64,000 nt of DNA from Pseudoclavibacter helvolus (GCF_014191305.1 NZ_JACHWJ010000004.1:248001-312000); one strand, 5' to 3'; counted from the stretch's first letter, positions 51,583 through 61,236 are shown. Notes: generated from the letters alone by a model not told the origin. A program made the numbers and translations.

Positions 51583-51878
51583 TGGCTGAAAGCACGACAC
51601 AGCCCGAGGCAGCGGAAGAAGCGCTCGAGCGCAACGACCGCAAGACCCGGCGCGGCTACGTCACGAGCGACAAGATGGACAAGACCATCACCGTCTCGGT
51701 CGAAGAGCGCGTCAAGCACCCCCTTTACGGCAAGGTGCTCCGCCGCTCGAGCAAGGTCAAGGCGCACGACGCCGACAACCAGGCCGGCATCGGCGACCTC
51801 GTCCTGATTGCAGAGACCCGTCCCCTCAGCGCTACCAAGCGCTGGCGCCTGGTCGAGATCCTGGAGAAGGCGAAGTAG
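51582..51878 (+). CDS. rpsQ: 30S ribosomal protein S17
   Basis: This 98-residue S17 is a primary 16S-binding OB-fold protein. [20 protein letters not shown] and [21 protein letters not shown] are typical. The first ~20 residues are an acidic Ala/Glu-rich extension. The ATG overlaps the rpmC TAA. Confidence 0.97.
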   Translation: MAESTTQPEAAEEALERNDRKTRRGYVTSDKMDKTITVSVEERVKHPLYGKVLRRSSKVKAHDADNQAGIGDLVLIAETRPLSATKRWRLVEILEKAK

Positions 51879-51917
51879 GCCTCGCCTCTTCGACCTCTCA
51901 GCGAAGGAATTTGACAC

Positions 51918-52286
51918 ATGCTTCAGCAAGAATCCCGAGTCCGCGTCGCCGACAACACCGGCGCCAAGGAACTCCTCACGATCCGCGTACTCGGTGGCTC
52001 CGGCCGCCGCTACGCGGGAATCGGTGACGTCATCGTCGCGACCGTCAAGGACGCGATCCCTGGCGGCAACCTCAAGAAGGGTGAGGTCGTCAAGGCCGTC
52101 ATCGTTCGCACAGTCAAGTCGACCCGTCGTCCCGACGGCTCGTACATCAAGTTCGACGAGAACGCAGCGGTCATCCTCAAGGGTGACAACGAGCCGCGTG
52201 GCACTCGAATCTTCGGACCGGTCGGTCGCGAGCTTCGCGACAAGAAGTTCATGAAGATCGTGTCGCTCGCTCCGGAGGTGATTTAA
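51918..52286 (+). CDS. rplN: 50S ribosomal protein L14
   Basis: This 122-residue L14 contacts the small subunit and is the binding site of the silencing factor Rsf[21 protein letters not shown] and the C-terminal [23 protein letters not shown] are diagnostic. It begins 40 bases after rpsQ, with AAGGA upstream, at the start of the spc part of the cluster. Confidence 0.98.
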   Translation: MLQQESRVRVADNTGAKELLTIRVLGGSGRRYAGIGDVIVATVKDAIPGGNLKKGEVVKAVIVRTVKSTRRPDGSYIKFDENAAVILKGDNEPRGTRIFGPVGRELRDKKFMKIVSLAPEVI

Positions 52287-52289
52287 CCC

Positions 52290-52766
52290 ATGGCAACGAT
52301 CCGCAAGGGCGACCTGGTTCAGGTCATCTCTGGTCCGACGCAGGCTCGCGGTGGAGACCGCGGCAAGCAGGGCGAGGTCCTCGAGGTGCTCCGCGAGGAG
52401 AACCGCGTCCTCGTCCAGGGCATCAACTTCGTGACCAAGCACGTTCGCGTCGGTCAGACGCAGCGTGGCACGAAGACGGGTGGCATCGAGACCGTCGAGG
52501 CCCCCATCCACATCTCAAACGTCGCACTCGTCGACCCCGAGACCAAGCAGCCGGCTCGCACCGGTGTGCAGGTCGAAGAGGTCACGAAGGACGGCGTGAC
52601 CAAGACGGTGCGCACGCGCGTCTTCAAGTCCTCGCGCCGCGCAGCTAAGCCTGCGAAGGCCGAGAAGGCTGCCAAGGCCGACAAGGCCGACAAGGCTGAG
52701 AAGGCTGAGAAGAAGCCAGCGACGAAGGCTAAGGCCGCCGCACCGAAGAAGAAGGACGACGAGTAG
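52290..52766 (+). CDS. rplX: 50S ribosomal protein L24 with long Lys/Ala-rich tail
   Basis: The first ~118 residues carry the L24 KOW core ([30 protein letters not shown]...[12 protein letters not shown]). L24 initiates 50S assembly. About 40 further residues form a repetitive tail ([21 protein letters not shown] ... KKKDDE), giving 158 residues where ~105-120 is usual. The tail alternates Lys with Ala, Asp and Glu and is likely a disordered RNA-contacting extension. Confidence 0.96.
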   Translation: MATIRKGDLVQVISGPTQARGGDRGKQGEVLEVLREENRVLVQGINFVTKHVRVGQTQRGTKTGGIETVEAPIHISNVALVDPETKQPARTGVQVEEVTKDGVTKTVRTRVFKSSRRAAKPAKAEKAAKADKADKAEKAEKKPATKAKAAAPKKKDDE

Positions 52767-52768
52767 AT

Positions 52769-53356
52769 ATGACTGACATCGCCACGGAGGCTGGCAAAAT
52801 CCAGCCCCGTCTCAAGCTGAAGTACCGCGACGAGCTCAAGGCTCAGCTGCAGGCAGACCTCGGCGTGAGCAACGTCCACCAGGTTCCGGGTCTCGTGAAG
52901 ATCGTCGTGAACATGGGTGTTGGCGAGGCAGCTCGCGACGGCAAGATCATCGAAGGTGCCATCACGGACCTCACGGCGATCACGGGCCAGAAGCCCAAGG
53001 TCACCAAGGCCACGAAGTCCATCGCGCAGTTCAAGCTGCGTGAGGGCCAGCCGATCGGCGCGCACGTCACGCTGCGCGGCGACCGCATGTGGGAGTTCCT
53101 CGACCGCCTGCTCTCGCTCGCTCTTCCCCGTATCCGCGACTTCCGTGGTCTCAACGACCGCCAGTTCGACGGCAACGGAAACTACACCTTCGGCCTCACG
53201 GAACAGGTAATGTTCCATGAGATCGATCCAGACAAGATCGACCGCACACGCGGTATGGACATCACCGTCGTAACGACGGCGAAGAACGACGACGAAGGCC
53301 GTGCCCTCCTGGGCAAGCTCGGGTTCCCGTTCCACGCAGGTCTCCAGCAGAACTAG
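52769..53356 (+). CDS. rplE: 50S ribosomal protein L5
   Basis: This 195-residue L5 binds 5S rRNA. The segments [25 protein letters not shown] and [28 protein letters not shown] are diagnostic. In most bacteria rpsN follows directly. Here the next 125 bases contain no S14 gene on either strand before rpsH, only a GC-rich spacer (53357-53481). Confidence 0.98.
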   Translation: MTDIATEAGKIQPRLKLKYRDELKAQLQADLGVSNVHQVPGLVKIVVNMGVGEAARDGKIIEGAITDLTAITGQKPKVTKATKSIAQFKLREGQPIGAHVTLRGDRMWEFLDRLLSLALPRIRDFRGLNDRQFDGNGNYTFGLTEQVMFHEIDPDKIDRTRGMDITVVTTAKNDDEGRALLGKLGFPFHAGLQQN

Positions 53357-53481
53357 TCTGAACACCCGAGGGTCACGGCGCATGCCGTGACCCCATCGGG
53401 CTGTTGCAACCGCAGCGGCCCGTCCACCACAGGTCGCGGGGCCGTGTACGGCCCCGCGAAACCAGGCGAAAGGCACTCATC

Positions 53482-53880
53482 ATGACGATGACAGATCCCG
53501 TCGCAGATATGCTGACGCGACTGCGCAACGCGAACTCGGCGCACCACGACTCCGTGTCGATGCCGAGCTCGAAGCTCAAGTCCCACATTGCCGACATTCT
53601 CAAGCGCGAGGGTTACATCACCGACTGGACAGTCGAAGATGCACGAGTGGGCCAGACCCTCACTCTCTCGCTGAAGTTCGGTCCGAACCGCGAGAGGTCG
53701 ATCGTCGGCATCAAGCGCGTCTCCAAGCCAGGTCTCCGCGTGTACGCGCGCTCGACCGAGCTGCCTAGCGTCCTCGGCGGCCTCGGCATTGCCATCCTGT
53801 CCACCTCCTCTGGTCTCCTCACGGACCGCCAGGCCGAGCAGAAGGGCGTAGGCGGAGAAGTCCTCGCCTACGTGTGGTAA
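53482..53880 (+). CDS. rpsH: 30S ribosomal protein S8
   Basis: This 132-residue S8 binds the central domain of 16S rRNA and in E. coli represses the spc operon. [23 protein letters not shown] and the C-terminal [31 protein letters not shown] are diagnostic. ATG 53482 has AAAGG eight bases upstream; ATG 53488 is an alternative start. It follows rplE after a spacer without rpsN. Confidence 0.97.
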   Translation: MTMTDPVADMLTRLRNANSAHHDSVSMPSSKLKSHIADILKREGYITDWTVEDARVGQTLTLSLKFGPNRERSIVGIKRVSKPGLRVYARSTELPSVLGGLGIAILSTSSGLLTDRQAEQKGVGGEVLAYVW

Positions 53881-53886
53881 TCCGTC

Positions 53887-54423
53887 ATGTCACGAATTGG
53901 TCGTCTCCCGATCAGCGTCCCAGCCGGCGTTGACATCAAGATCGACGCGCAGAACGTCACCGTCAAGGGCCCGAAGGGCGAGCTCGCACTCGTCGTCTCG
54001 AACCCCATCGAGGTCAAGCTCGAAGACGGTCAGGTTCTCGTCACGCGTCCGAACGACGAGCGCGAGTCACGTGCACTGCACGGCCTGACCCGCACGCTCA
54101 TCAACAACAACATCATCGGCGTCACCGAGGGCTACACCAAGAAGCTCGAGGTCGTTGGAACCGGTTACCGCATCGTTTCCAAGGGCACGGGCGTCGAGTT
54201 CGCACTCGGCTACTCGCACCCGATCAACGTTGAGCCCCCCGCAGGCATCTCGTTCCAGGTCGAGGGCAACAACAAGCTCACGGTTGTCGGAATCGACAAG
54301 CAGGCCGTCGGCGAGGTCGCAGCGAACATCCGCAAGCTCCGCCTCCCCGAGCCCTACAAGGGCAAGGGCGTGCGTTACGAGGGCGAGCAGATCCGCCGCA
54401 AGGCCGGAAAGTCAGGTAAGTAA
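53887..54423 (+). CDS. rplF: 50S ribosomal protein L6
   Basis: This 178-residue L6 is a two-domain protein near the sarcin-ricin loop. [20 protein letters not shown] and the C-terminal [24 protein letters not shown] are diagnostic. It lies six bases after rpsH and two before rplR. Confidence 0.98.
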   Translation: MSRIGRLPISVPAGVDIKIDAQNVTVKGPKGELALVVSNPIEVKLEDGQVLVTRPNDERESRALHGLTRTLINNNIIGVTEGYTKKLEVVGTGYRIVSKGTGVEFALGYSHPINVEPPAGISFQVEGNNKLTVVGIDKQAVGEVAANIRKLRLPEPYKGKGVRYEGEQIRRKAGKSGK

Positions 54424-54425
54424 CC

Positions 54426-54797
54426 ATGGGACTCGGAACTCGAGGAAAGAGCAAGCAGGCTGCGACCCGTCGCCGCCACGTCCGCCTTCGCAAGAAGGTC
54501 TCGGGCGACGCGCAGCGTCCCCGTCTCGTCGTCACGCGTTCAGCGCGTCACGTCTTCGTCCAGGTTGTCGACGACACCAAGGGCATCACGCTCGCATCCG
54601 CCTCCACCATGGAAGCTGAGCTGCGCGCGTTCGAGGGCGACAAGTCCGCCAAGGCAAAGCGTGTCGGCGAGCTCGTCGGCGCACGCGCCAAGGACGCCGG
54701 CATCGAAAGCGTGGTCTTTGACCGCGGCGGCAACAAGTACGCCGGTCGCGTCGCGGCCATCGCTGATGGAGCACGAGAGGCAGGGCTGAACCTGTGA
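54426..54797 (+). CDS. rplR: 50S ribosomal protein L18
   Basis: This 123-residue L18 binds 5S rRNA together with L5. [22 protein letters not shown] and [28 protein letters not shown] are typical. Its stop overlaps the GTG start of rpsE. Confidence 0.97.
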   Translation: MGLGTRGKSKQAATRRRHVRLRKKVSGDAQRPRLVVTRSARHVFVQVVDDTKGITLASASTMEAELRAFEGDKSAKAKRVGELVGARAKDAGIESVVFDRGGNKYAGRVAAIADGAREAGLNL

Positions 54798-55522
54798 CCG
54801 AGAAAATCGACACCAACACGCCCGACAACATGACCGACACGCCCGTTGAGACGGCCGCGTCGAGCGAGTCGGCACAGCGCGAAGGCGGAAGCGGACGCGA
54901 CAACAACCGTCGCGGCGGCGGTCGCGGCGAGCGCGGCGGACAGGGTGGCGGTCGTGACCGCAACTCCCGCGATGACAAGAGCCAGTTCCTGGAGCGCGTC
55001 GTCACCATCAACCGCGTCTCCAAGGTCGTCAAGGGCGGTCGTCGCTTCGCGTTCACCGCGCTCGTCGTCGTCGGAGACGGCAACGGACTCGTGGGCGTCG
55101 GCTACGGCAAGGCCCGTGAGGTACCGCTGGCCATCTCCAAGGGCGTCGAAGAGGCGAAGAAGAACTTCTTCCGCGTCCCGCGCGTCCTGAAGACGATCCC
55201 GCACCCCGTGCAGGGTGAGGCAGCTGCAGGCGTCGTCCTGCTCCGCCCCGCCGCTGCAGGTACCGGTGTTATCGCCGGTGGCCCCGTCCGCGCCGTACTC
55301 GAGTGCGCGGGAATCCACGACGTCCTGTCGAAGTCGCTCGGTTCGTCGAACACGATCAACATCGTGCACGCAACCGTCGCGGCCCTGAAGCAGCTCGAGG
55401 AGCCGCGCGCCGTCGCAGCTCGTCGTGGCCTGCCCGTCGACCAGGTCGTCCCGCAGCGCATCCTGCGTGCCGAGGCCAACGCGGCCAAGGCAGCAGCCGA
55501 AGCACAGAAGGTTGGTGCCTGA
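54794..55522 (+). CDS. rpsE: 30S ribosomal protein S5 with N-terminal extension
   Basis: This 242-residue S5 has the double-stranded RNA-binding core ([36 protein letters not shown]) and a normal C-terminal domain. The first ~55 residues are a Gly/Arg/Asp-rich, likely disordered extension ([19 protein letters not shown]), as in other actinobacteria. It starts at GTG inside the rplR stop, and rpmD starts inside its own stop. Confidence 0.97.
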   Translation: MTEKIDTNTPDNMTDTPVETAASSESAQREGGSGRDNNRRGGGRGERGGQGGGRDRNSRDDKSQFLERVVTINRVSKVVKGGRRFAFTALVVVGDGNGLVGVGYGKAREVPLAISKGVEEAKKNFFRVPRVLKTIPHPVQGEAAAGVVLLRPAAAGTGVIAGGPVRAVLECAGIHDVLSKSLGSSNTINIVHATVAALKQLEEPRAVAARRGLPVDQVVPQRILRAEANAAKAAAEAQKVGA

Positions 55523-55710
55523 TGGCCGCGAGTCTCAAGGTGACCCAGATCAAGTCCAAGATCAGCGAGAAGCAGAACCAGCGCGACACACTGCGCTCGC
55601 TCGGCCTCAAGCGCATTGGCGACACCGTCGTGAAGCCGGACAACTCGGTGAACCGTGGCTACGTCAAGACAGTCGCTCACCTGGTCTCAGTTGAGGAGAT
55701 TTCCGAATGA
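55522..55710 (+). CDS. rpmD: 50S ribosomal protein L30
   Basis: This 62-residue L30 is recognised by [51 protein letters not shown]. Its ATG overlaps the rpsE TGA and its end overlaps the rplO start, so the rplR-rpsE-rpmD-rplO genes are all coupled by overlaps. Confidence 0.97.
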   Translation: MAASLKVTQIKSKISEKQNQRDTLRSLGLKRIGDTVVKPDNSVNRGYVKTVAHLVSVEEISE

Positions 55711-56180
55711 GCAAGAACGAGAACGAGAAGGACGTGACCTCCGAGCCTCAGCTCAAGGTCCACCACCTCCGTCCCGCTCCCGGCGCCAAGAAGTCCAAGA
55801 CGCGCGTTGGCCGCGGTGAGGGCTCCAAGGGCAAGACCGCCGGTCGCGGTACCAAGGGCTCGAAGGCGCGCACGACAGTGCGTATCGGCTTCGAGGGTGG
55901 CCAGATGCCGCTGCACATGCGTACGCCGAAGCTGCGCGGGTTCAAGAACCCGTTCCGCGTCGAGTACCAGGTTGTCAACCTCTCCAAGCTGGCCGAGCTC
56001 TTCCCCGAGGGTGGCGATGTCACCATCGCTAACCTCGTGGCAAAGGGCGCGGTTCGCAAGAACGAGCCCGTCAAGGTGCTCGGCAATGGCGAGATTGCGG
56101 TTAAGCTGAACGTCGCGGTCGACAAGGTCTCCAGCTCAGCAGAGCAGAAGATCGTTGCCGCCGGCGGTTCCGTCAAGTAG
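55707..56180 (+). CDS. rplO: 50S ribosomal protein L15
   Basis: This 157-residue L15 is a late 50S assembly protein. The Gly/Lys/Arg-rich N-terminal part ([25 protein letters not shown]) and [23 protein letters not shown] are diagnostic. It begins by overlap with rpmD and is followed by a strong hairpin, which marks the end of the spc transcription unit. Confidence 0.98.
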   Translation: MSKNENEKDVTSEPQLKVHHLRPAPGAKKSKTRVGRGEGSKGKTAGRGTKGSKARTTVRIGFEGGQMPLHMRTPKLRGFKNPFRVEYQVVNLSKLAELFPEGGDVTIANLVAKGAVRKNEPVKVLGNGEIAVKLNVAVDKVSSSAEQKIVAAGGSVK

Positions 56181-56187
56181 CAACTCC

Positions 56188-56219
56188 AAGCGGGGGTCGG
56201 CGGTTGCCGACCCCCGCTT
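56188..56219 (+). terminator. Terminator between rplO and secY
   Basis: AAGCGGGGGTCGGC (56188-56201) and GCCGACCCCCGCTT (56206-56219) form a perfect 14-bp stem with a GGTT loop, followed by GTCTCTTT. It suggests that most ribosomal transcription stops before secY. Confidence 0.82.
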
Positions 56220-56252
56220 GTCTCTTTCACGAGAAATGAAAGCAGGAACGTA

Positions 56253-57611
56253 GTGTTCAGTGCCGTCGCACGAGTGTTCAAGACTCCGGATCTTCGTCGC
56301 AAGATCCTCTTCACGCTCGCTATGGTCGCCATCTACCGGATCGGCACCGCGGTTCCTGGCCCCTTTGTGAACTACGTCAATGTGCAGCAGTGTCTCGACA
56401 CGGGTACGCAGATGGCCGGTCTCTACGACATGGTCAACCTGTTCTCCGGTGGCGCGCTGCTGCAGTTGTCGATCTTCGCGCTGGGCATCATGCCGTACAT
56501 CACGGCGTCGATCATCACGCAGCTGCTGCGTGTGGTCATCCCGCACTTCGAGGCGCTCCATAAGGAGGGTCAGGCCGGTCAGTCGAAGCTCACGCAGTAC
56601 ACGCGGTACCTGACCATCGCCCTCGCGATCCTGCAGGCGACAACGCTCGCCACAGTCGCGAAGTCGGGGACACTGTTCGGAACGGGCAACGCTGCCTGCG
56701 AGAACGTCCTCGACATGCTCAACGAGTCGGCCGCGACGCCGGAGAACGCCGTCATCAACATGGTGCGCGTTGTCCTCATGGTCGCAGCGATGACCGCCGG
56801 TACCGCAGTCATCATGTGGATGGCCGAGCTCATCACCGAGCGCGGCGTCGGCAACGGTATGTCGCTGCTCATCTTCACGTCGATCGCCGCCTCGTTCCCG
56901 TCCGCGTTTGGAGCGATCGCCGCCGGCACCGGTGGAATGACGACGCTTGTCATCGTCATCGCGATCGGCCTTCTCATCATGATGGCCGTCGTCTTCGTCG
57001 AGCAGTCGCAGCGTCGCATCCCGGTGCAGTACGCCAAGCGCATGGTCGGGCGTCGCACGTACGGGGGCAACAGCACGTACATCCCGATCAAGGTGAACCA
57101 GGCCGGCGTTATCCCGGTCATCTTCGCCTCGTCGCTCCTTTACCTGCCCGCGCTCGTCGCGCAGTTCAACCAGCCCGCAGCGGGGGAGACCCCGCCTGAA
57201 TGGGTCACCTGGGTCATGAACAACTTCACGACCGGCGACCACCCGCTCTACATGGCGGTGTACTTCCTCCTCATCATCGGCTTCACCTACTTCTACGTGG
57301 CGATCGCCTTCAACCCGGAGGAAGTCGCAGAGAACATGCGCAAGCACGGCGGCTTCGTGCCCGGCATCCGTGCAGGCCGACCCACTGCCGAGTACCTCAA
57401 CTTCGTACTCACGCGAATCACGTTCGCTGGCTCGCTGTACCTGGGTGTGCTCGCGCTCATCCCGCTCATCGCACTTTCCACGGTCAACGCCAACGCCAAC
57501 TTCCCGTTCGGCGGCGCGTCCATCCTCATCGTCGTCGGTGTCGGCCTTGAGACGGTGAAGCAGATCGACGCTCAACTCCAACAACGCAACTACGAGGGGC
57601 TTCTCCGATGA
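56253..57611 (+). CDS. secY: Protein translocase subunit SecY
   Basis: This 452-residue channel protein of the Sec translocon has ten membrane helices. Landmarks are the N-terminal [24 protein letters not shown], the plug/lateral gate region [31 protein letters not shown], and the conserved cytosolic loop [11 protein letters not shown]. It starts at GTG. It lies behind a strong hairpin, so it may have its own promoter or rely on readthrough. Its stop overlaps the adk start. Confidence 0.98.
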   Translation: MFSAVARVFKTPDLRRKILFTLAMVAIYRIGTAVPGPFVNYVNVQQCLDTGTQMAGLYDMVNLFSGGALLQLSIFALGIMPYITASIITQLLRVVIPHFEALHKEGQAGQSKLTQYTRYLTIALAILQATTLATVAKSGTLFGTGNAACENVLDMLNESAATPENAVINMVRVVLMVAAMTAGTAVIMWMAELITERGVGNGMSLLIFTSIAASFPSAFGAIAAGTGGMTTLVIVIAIGLLIMMAVVFVEQSQRRIPVQYAKRMVGRRTYGGNSTYIPIKVNQAGVIPVIFASSLLYLPALVAQFNQPAAGETPPEWVTWVMNNFTTGDHPLYMAVYFLLIIGFTYFYVAIAFNPEEVAENMRKHGGFVPGIRAGRPTAEYLNFVLTRITFAGSLYLGVLALIPLIALSTVNANANFPFGGASILIVVGVGLETVKQIDAQLQQRNYEGLLR

Positions 57612-58231
57612 CACATCACGACCAGACCTTCCGCCTGCTCATCGTCGGTCCCCCCGGGGCCGGTAAGGGAACCCAGGCCGTAGGCATCGCCGAGGCGTTC
57701 GGTGTACCCGCGATCTCCACGGGCGACATCTTCCGTGCCAACATCAAGAACGGCACGAACCTCGGCATCCAGGTTCGCGAGATCATCGAGAGCGGCAACC
57801 TCGTTCCCGACTCGCTCACGAACGAACTCGTGCGGGACCGTCTGACCGAGGCCGACGCCGCGGCGGGCTTCCTGCTCGACGGCTACCCGCGCACGTTGGA
57901 GCAGGTGGCGTTCCTCACCCAGCTCCTCGCCGATCAGGGAAACGCGATCGACGCCGTCATCGAGCTCAAGGTCGAGGTCGACAGCGTTGTAGAGCGCCTT
58001 CGCCGCCGTGCCCTCGAGCAGGGCCGCGCCGACGACACGGAAGAAGCTATCCGCCACCGCCAGAACGTCTACCTGCAGGAGACGGCTCCCTTGCTGGAGA
58101 CCTACTCGGCACGGGGCGTGCTCGTGAGCGTCAACGGTTTCGGCACGGTTGAGGAAGTTCGCAACCGTATCTTGGCTGCGCTCGAGGAGCGTGGCCTTCG
58201 TCACCCGCTGCATCGCCTGAGCGGCAAGTAG
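57608..58231 (+). CDS. adk: Adenylate kinase
   Basis: This 207-residue enzyme interconverts AMP + ATP and 2 ADP. The P-loop [11 protein letters not shown], the AMP-binding [12 protein letters not shown] and LDGYPRT(L/I) motifs are present. It is the short form, as usual in actinobacteria, with a minimal LID and no zinc-binding cysteines. The ATG overlaps the secY TGA. A strong terminator follows, and the usual next gene, map, is displaced by about 3 kb. Confidence 0.97.
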   Translation: MTHHDQTFRLLIVGPPGAGKGTQAVGIAEAFGVPAISTGDIFRANIKNGTNLGIQVREIIESGNLVPDSLTNELVRDRLTEADAAAGFLLDGYPRTLEQVAFLTQLLADQGNAIDAVIELKVEVDSVVERLRRRALEQGRADDTEEAIRHRQNVYLQETAPLLETYSARGVLVSVNGFGTVEEVRNRILAALEERGLRHPLHRLSGK

Positions 58232-58253
58232 CCCGCACTCAGCACCACACGTC

Positions 58254-58287
58254 AGGACCCGCGCGGAGAACACTCTGCGCGGGTCCT
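58254..58287 (+). terminator. secY-adk terminator
   Basis: AGGACCCGCGC (58254-58264) and GCGCGGGTCCT (58277-58287) form an 11-bp stem that extends inward (GGAG/CTCT) around an AACA loop, followed by TTCTGT. It is an intrinsic terminator 23 bases past adk. Confidence 0.85.
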
Positions 58288-58299
58288 TTCTGTATCCGG

Positions 58300-58316
58300 C
58301 CAGAATCTGCTTCTGG
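58300..58316. promoter_or_regulatory. Inverted repeat upstream of the acyl-CoA dehydrogenase gene
   Basis: CCAGAA-TCTGC-TTCTGG is a perfect 6-bp inverted repeat just past the adk terminator, in the 175-bp space before the acyl-CoA dehydrogenase gene. It is a candidate operator. I could not identify a convincing -35/-10 pair. Confidence 0.35.
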
Positions 58317-58462
58317 TTAGAACGCACGCGTCGGTCTGATCGCCGTACTTTTCGTCCCTGGCCCGGCGTGGTTCGACTCCGCTAGCTTTGCCGTGGCGGC
58401 TCCCCACCCAGCGGGCGCCGCATGAACCCTGCTGACAAGGTTGTCCAGGAATGGAGACGTCT

Positions 58463-59635
58463 ATGTCCTCGCCCGCGGCTGAGCCCCACGACCTCATTGA
58501 CTTTGATGTGCTGTTGAGCGCTGACGAGCTCGCGCTGCGCCAGCGGGTGCGCCGGCTCGTCGACGAGCACGTCCGGCCGGGCATCGCCTCCTGGTACGAG
58601 GACGCAGTCTTCCCGCTGGAGCTTGTCCCTGTTCTCGCCAGCGAGGGCCTGCTCGGCATGCATCTGAGCGGGTACGGATGCGCTGGGCGCAGCGCCGTCG
58701 AGTATGGGATCGTCGCGTCCGAGCTCGAGGCTGGCGACTCCGGCATTCGCACGTTCGTTTCCGTGCAGGGCTCGCTGGCAATGAGCGCGATCTGGAAGCA
58801 CGGGAGCGAGGAGCAGAAGACCGAGTGGCTCCCACGAATGGCGGCCGGCGAGGTGATCGGTTGCTTCGGGCTGACCGAGCCTGGTGCCGGGTCCGACCCC
58901 GGGACGATGGGCACTCACGCGAAGCGCGATGGCGGAGACTGGGTCATCAGCGGTGTGAAGCGCTGGATCGGCCTGGCCTCGCTGGCGCAGATCGCGGTCA
59001 TCTGGGCGCAGACAGACGATGGAATCCGGGGCTTCATCGTGCCGACCGACTCAACCGGGTTCACGGCGACACCCATCTCACCGAAGCTCTCTATGCGAGC
59101 CTCGGTGCAGTGCGACATCGTCCTCGACGAGGTCAGAGTCCCTGCCGATGCGATGCTGCCGGGCGCGCGTGGACTGCGTGGGCCGTTCGAGTGTCTCAAC
59201 GAGGCCCGGTATGGCATCGCGTGGGGCGTCATGGGGGCTGCAAGGGACAGCTTCGAGGTGGCCCTCGCCTATGCGGGGGAGCGGCAGCCGTTCAACCGTG
59301 CGCTCGCCGGCTTCCAGCTGACGCAGCAGAAGCTTGTCGACATGGCACTTGAGATCAACAAGGGGTACCTGCTGGCCCTGCAGCTCGGACGCTTGAAGGA
59401 CGCTGGACGTATCCAGCCGCACCACATCTCGGCGGGCAAGCTCAACAACACGAGGGAGGCCATCGCGATCGCCCGAGAAGCGAGGACGATCCTCGCTGGG
59501 AACGGCATCACGCTCGATTACTCGCCGCTGCGCCACGCGAACAATCTGGAGTCTGTGCGCACGTACGAGGGCACCGACGAGATCCACACGCTTGTACTCG
59601 GCAACAAGCTCACCGGCATCCCGGCCTTCAGGTAG
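58463..59635 (+). CDS. gcdH: Acyl-CoA dehydrogenase, probable glutaryl-CoA dehydrogenase
   Basis: This ~390-residue flavoprotein has the acyl-CoA dehydrogenase fold, with FAD-binding signature CFGLTEPGAGSDPGTM and the catalytic Glu in VRTYEGTDEIHTLVLG. Closeness to the glutaryl-CoA branch is suggested by SVQGSLAMSAIWKHGSEEQK, RQPFNRALAGFQLTQQKLVDMALEI and the overall length. The adjacent class III CoA-transferase gene (nine bases downstream) is a common partner of gcdH, activating glutarate. ATG 58463 has GGAG six bases upstream and is preferred over ATG 58451. Another short-chain acyl-CoA substrate is possible. Confidence 0.82.
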   Translation: MSSPAAEPHDLIDFDVLLSADELALRQRVRRLVDEHVRPGIASWYEDAVFPLELVPVLASEGLLGMHLSGYGCAGRSAVEYGIVASELEAGDSGIRTFVSVQGSLAMSAIWKHGSEEQKTEWLPRMAAGEVIGCFGLTEPGAGSDPGTMGTHAKRDGGDWVISGVKRWIGLASLAQIAVIWAQTDDGIRGFIVPTDSTGFTATPISPKLSMRASVQCDIVLDEVRVPADAMLPGARGLRGPFECLNEARYGIAWGVMGAARDSFEVALAYAGERQPFNRALAGFQLTQQKLVDMALEINKGYLLALQLGRLKDAGRIQPHHISAGKLNNTREAIAIAREARTILAGNGITLDYSPLRHANNLESVRTYEGTDEIHTLVLGNKLTGIPAFR

Positions 59636-59643
59636 GGCCCGCC

Positions 59644-60795
59644 GTGGATAAGGCGACTGGGCACGACGGCGTGCTGAGCGGGGTGAGGGTCGCGGACTTC
59701 TCCCGGGTGCTCGCGGGGCCATACGCGACGATGATGCTCGCTGACTTCGGCGCTGACGTCATCAAGATCGAGCCCCCGGGCGGAGACGAGACCCGCGCGT
59801 GGTCACCGCCGGTGGATGCGCGTGGGCAGTCGACGTACTTCGGGGGCGTGAACCGGGGTAAGCGTTCGGTGGTCCTCGACCTCACGCTCGCTGACGACCT
59901 TGCGACAGCGAGGCGCCTCGCACATGAGTCCGACGTTGTGGTCGAGAACTTCAGGCCGGGAGTCATGGCGCGCTTTGGTCTCGACTACGAGACGGTCTCC
60001 GCGGAGAACTCGTCCGTGGTGTTCTGCTCCGTCACGGGGTTCGGCGCCGGCGGGGGAGCTAGTCTGCCCGGCTATGACCTCCTTGTGCAGGCCGTCGGCG
60101 GCCTGATGAGTATCACTGGGCCGGTGGACGGTGAGCCGAGCAAGGTCGGCGTCGCCCTCGTCGACGTGCTGACGGGGTTGAACGCGGTCACGGGCATCCT
60201 GCTCGCTCTGCGCGAGCGGGATCGCACGGGGGTGGGGCAGCGCGTGGAGGTCGATCTCATGACAAGCCTCCTGTCTGCGCTCGCGAACCAGGCATCGAGC
60301 ACGCTGGCGACTGGGCAGGCTCCAGCACGGCTCGGAAACGCGCATCCGAGCATCGCCCCGTACGAGCTGTTCGAGGCCCGCGACCGACCGCTCGTGATTG
60401 CTGTTGGCAACGACAGGCAGTTCGCTGCGCTGGTCGAGGCCCTTGGATACCCAGGGCTGGCCCGCGACGCCCGTTTCTCATCGAATGAGCTCCGCGTGCA
60501 CCACCGGGCGGAGCTCAGAGCGCTGCTGGTCGCTCGTCTTGGTGAACGGGACGCTCGCGATTGGGTGGTGCGTCTCACGGAAGCTCGGGTACCCGCAGGC
60601 CTGGTGAACGATGTCGCCGAGGCGTTCGACTTCGCGGAGGCGCTTGGCCTCGAGCCCGTTGCCGAACTGGCAAGGGGAGCGGGGGAATCGGTGCGGTCGA
60701 CAGCCAACCCCATCCACCTGTCACGGACGCCGGCGGAGTGCGGACACCCGTCACCAGATCTTGGGTCAGCGGGTGCGTCCGTCGACTGGCGGTAG
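59644..60795 (+). CDS. Class III CoA-transferase (CaiB/BaiF family)
   Basis: This 383-residue CoA-transferase of the interlocked-dimer family has the N-terminal LSGVRVADFSRVLAGPYATMMLADFGADVIKIEPPGGDETR and the catalytic Asp in GYDLLVQAVGGLMSITG. It starts at GTG nine bases after the gcdH-like stop. In several bacteria such a gene beside gcdH encodes a succinyl-CoA:glutarate CoA-transferase; here that is inference. Together the pair would convert glutarate to crotonyl-CoA. The last ~40 residues are less conserved. Confidence 0.82.
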   Translation: MDKATGHDGVLSGVRVADFSRVLAGPYATMMLADFGADVIKIEPPGGDETRAWSPPVDARGQSTYFGGVNRGKRSVVLDLTLADDLATARRLAHESDVVVENFRPGVMARFGLDYETVSAENSSVVFCSVTGFGAGGGASLPGYDLLVQAVGGLMSITGPVDGEPSKVGVALVDVLTGLNAVTGILLALRERDRTGVGQRVEVDLMTSLLSALANQASSTLATGQAPARLGNAHPSIAPYELFEARDRPLVIAVGNDRQFAALVEALGYPGLARDARFSSNELRVHHRAELRALLVARLGERDARDWVVRLTEARVPAGLVNDVAEAFDFAEALGLEPVAELARGAGESVRSTANPIHLSRTPAECGHPSPDLGSAGASVDWR

Positions 60796-60800
60796 CTCTC

Positions 60801-60814
60801 CGGTTACGTAACCG
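60801..60814. promoter_or_regulatory. Perfect 14-bp palindrome after the CoA-transferase gene
   Basis: CGGTTACGTAACCG begins six bases past the CoA-transferase stop codon. It is followed by CGTGACCGTAGAAA, a possible promoter end. A loopless perfect palindrome is better read as an operator than as a terminator, possibly for the small membrane protein or the map unit. Confidence 0.4.
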
Positions 60815-60937
60815 TGACCGTAGAAACGCCCGTGTTGCAGAAGTGTTGTCGCCTGCGCCCGCTGTCGGGCGAGGTGCCGGGCTAGCGTCGATGAGTGCCT
60901 GCAGATCGTGGGTGTTCTGCGGTTACTGGAGGTCCGG

Positions 60938-61156
60938 ATGCGCACACACGATGAACTCGAGGATTCGGTGGGGGAGCCTCTCCTGCACGAGCGCCTGAAT
61001 CTGCTGACGCGTGTGGTCGTCATCGCATCGGTGTTCTCCGCGATCGTGGCGCTGTGGATGCTTGTCCCGCTGATCCTGAGTTCTTGGTTCGCCGACCTGG
61101 TGGGGTGCGGCCTCGTCTTCGGGGGCTTGGTCGGCCTCCAAATGCTGCTCGCTTGA
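60938..61156 (+). CDS. Small two-helix membrane protein
   Basis: This 72-residue protein starts MRTHDELEDSVGEPLLHERLNLLTR and has two hydrophobic segments (VVVIASVFSAIVALWMLVPLILSSWF; LVGCGLVFGGLVGLQMLLA). A good GGAGG lies five bases before the ATG, which supports it as real despite its size. No family is recognised. It lies between the CoA-transferase and map, separated from map by 80 bases that contain the map promoter. Confidence 0.6.
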   Translation: MRTHDELEDSVGEPLLHERLNLLTRVVVIASVFSAIVALWMLVPLILSSWFADLVGCGLVFGGLVGLQMLLA

Positions 61157-61224
61157 GCCGGCGATCGCCGACCAGAAGGCTCCACCAGGTGGCCGCTTCC
61201 GCCAAAGCGCGGCAGACCTGGTCG

Positions 61225-61230
61225 TAGACT
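61225..61230 (+). promoter_or_regulatory. map: -10 box of a probably leaderless map transcript
   Basis: TAGACT lies seven bases before the ATG at 61237 (GTG at 61234), so transcription would begin at or next to the start codon. No Shine-Dalgarno is present. The -35 region is poor. Confidence 0.5.
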
Positions 61231-61236
61231 CGTGTG

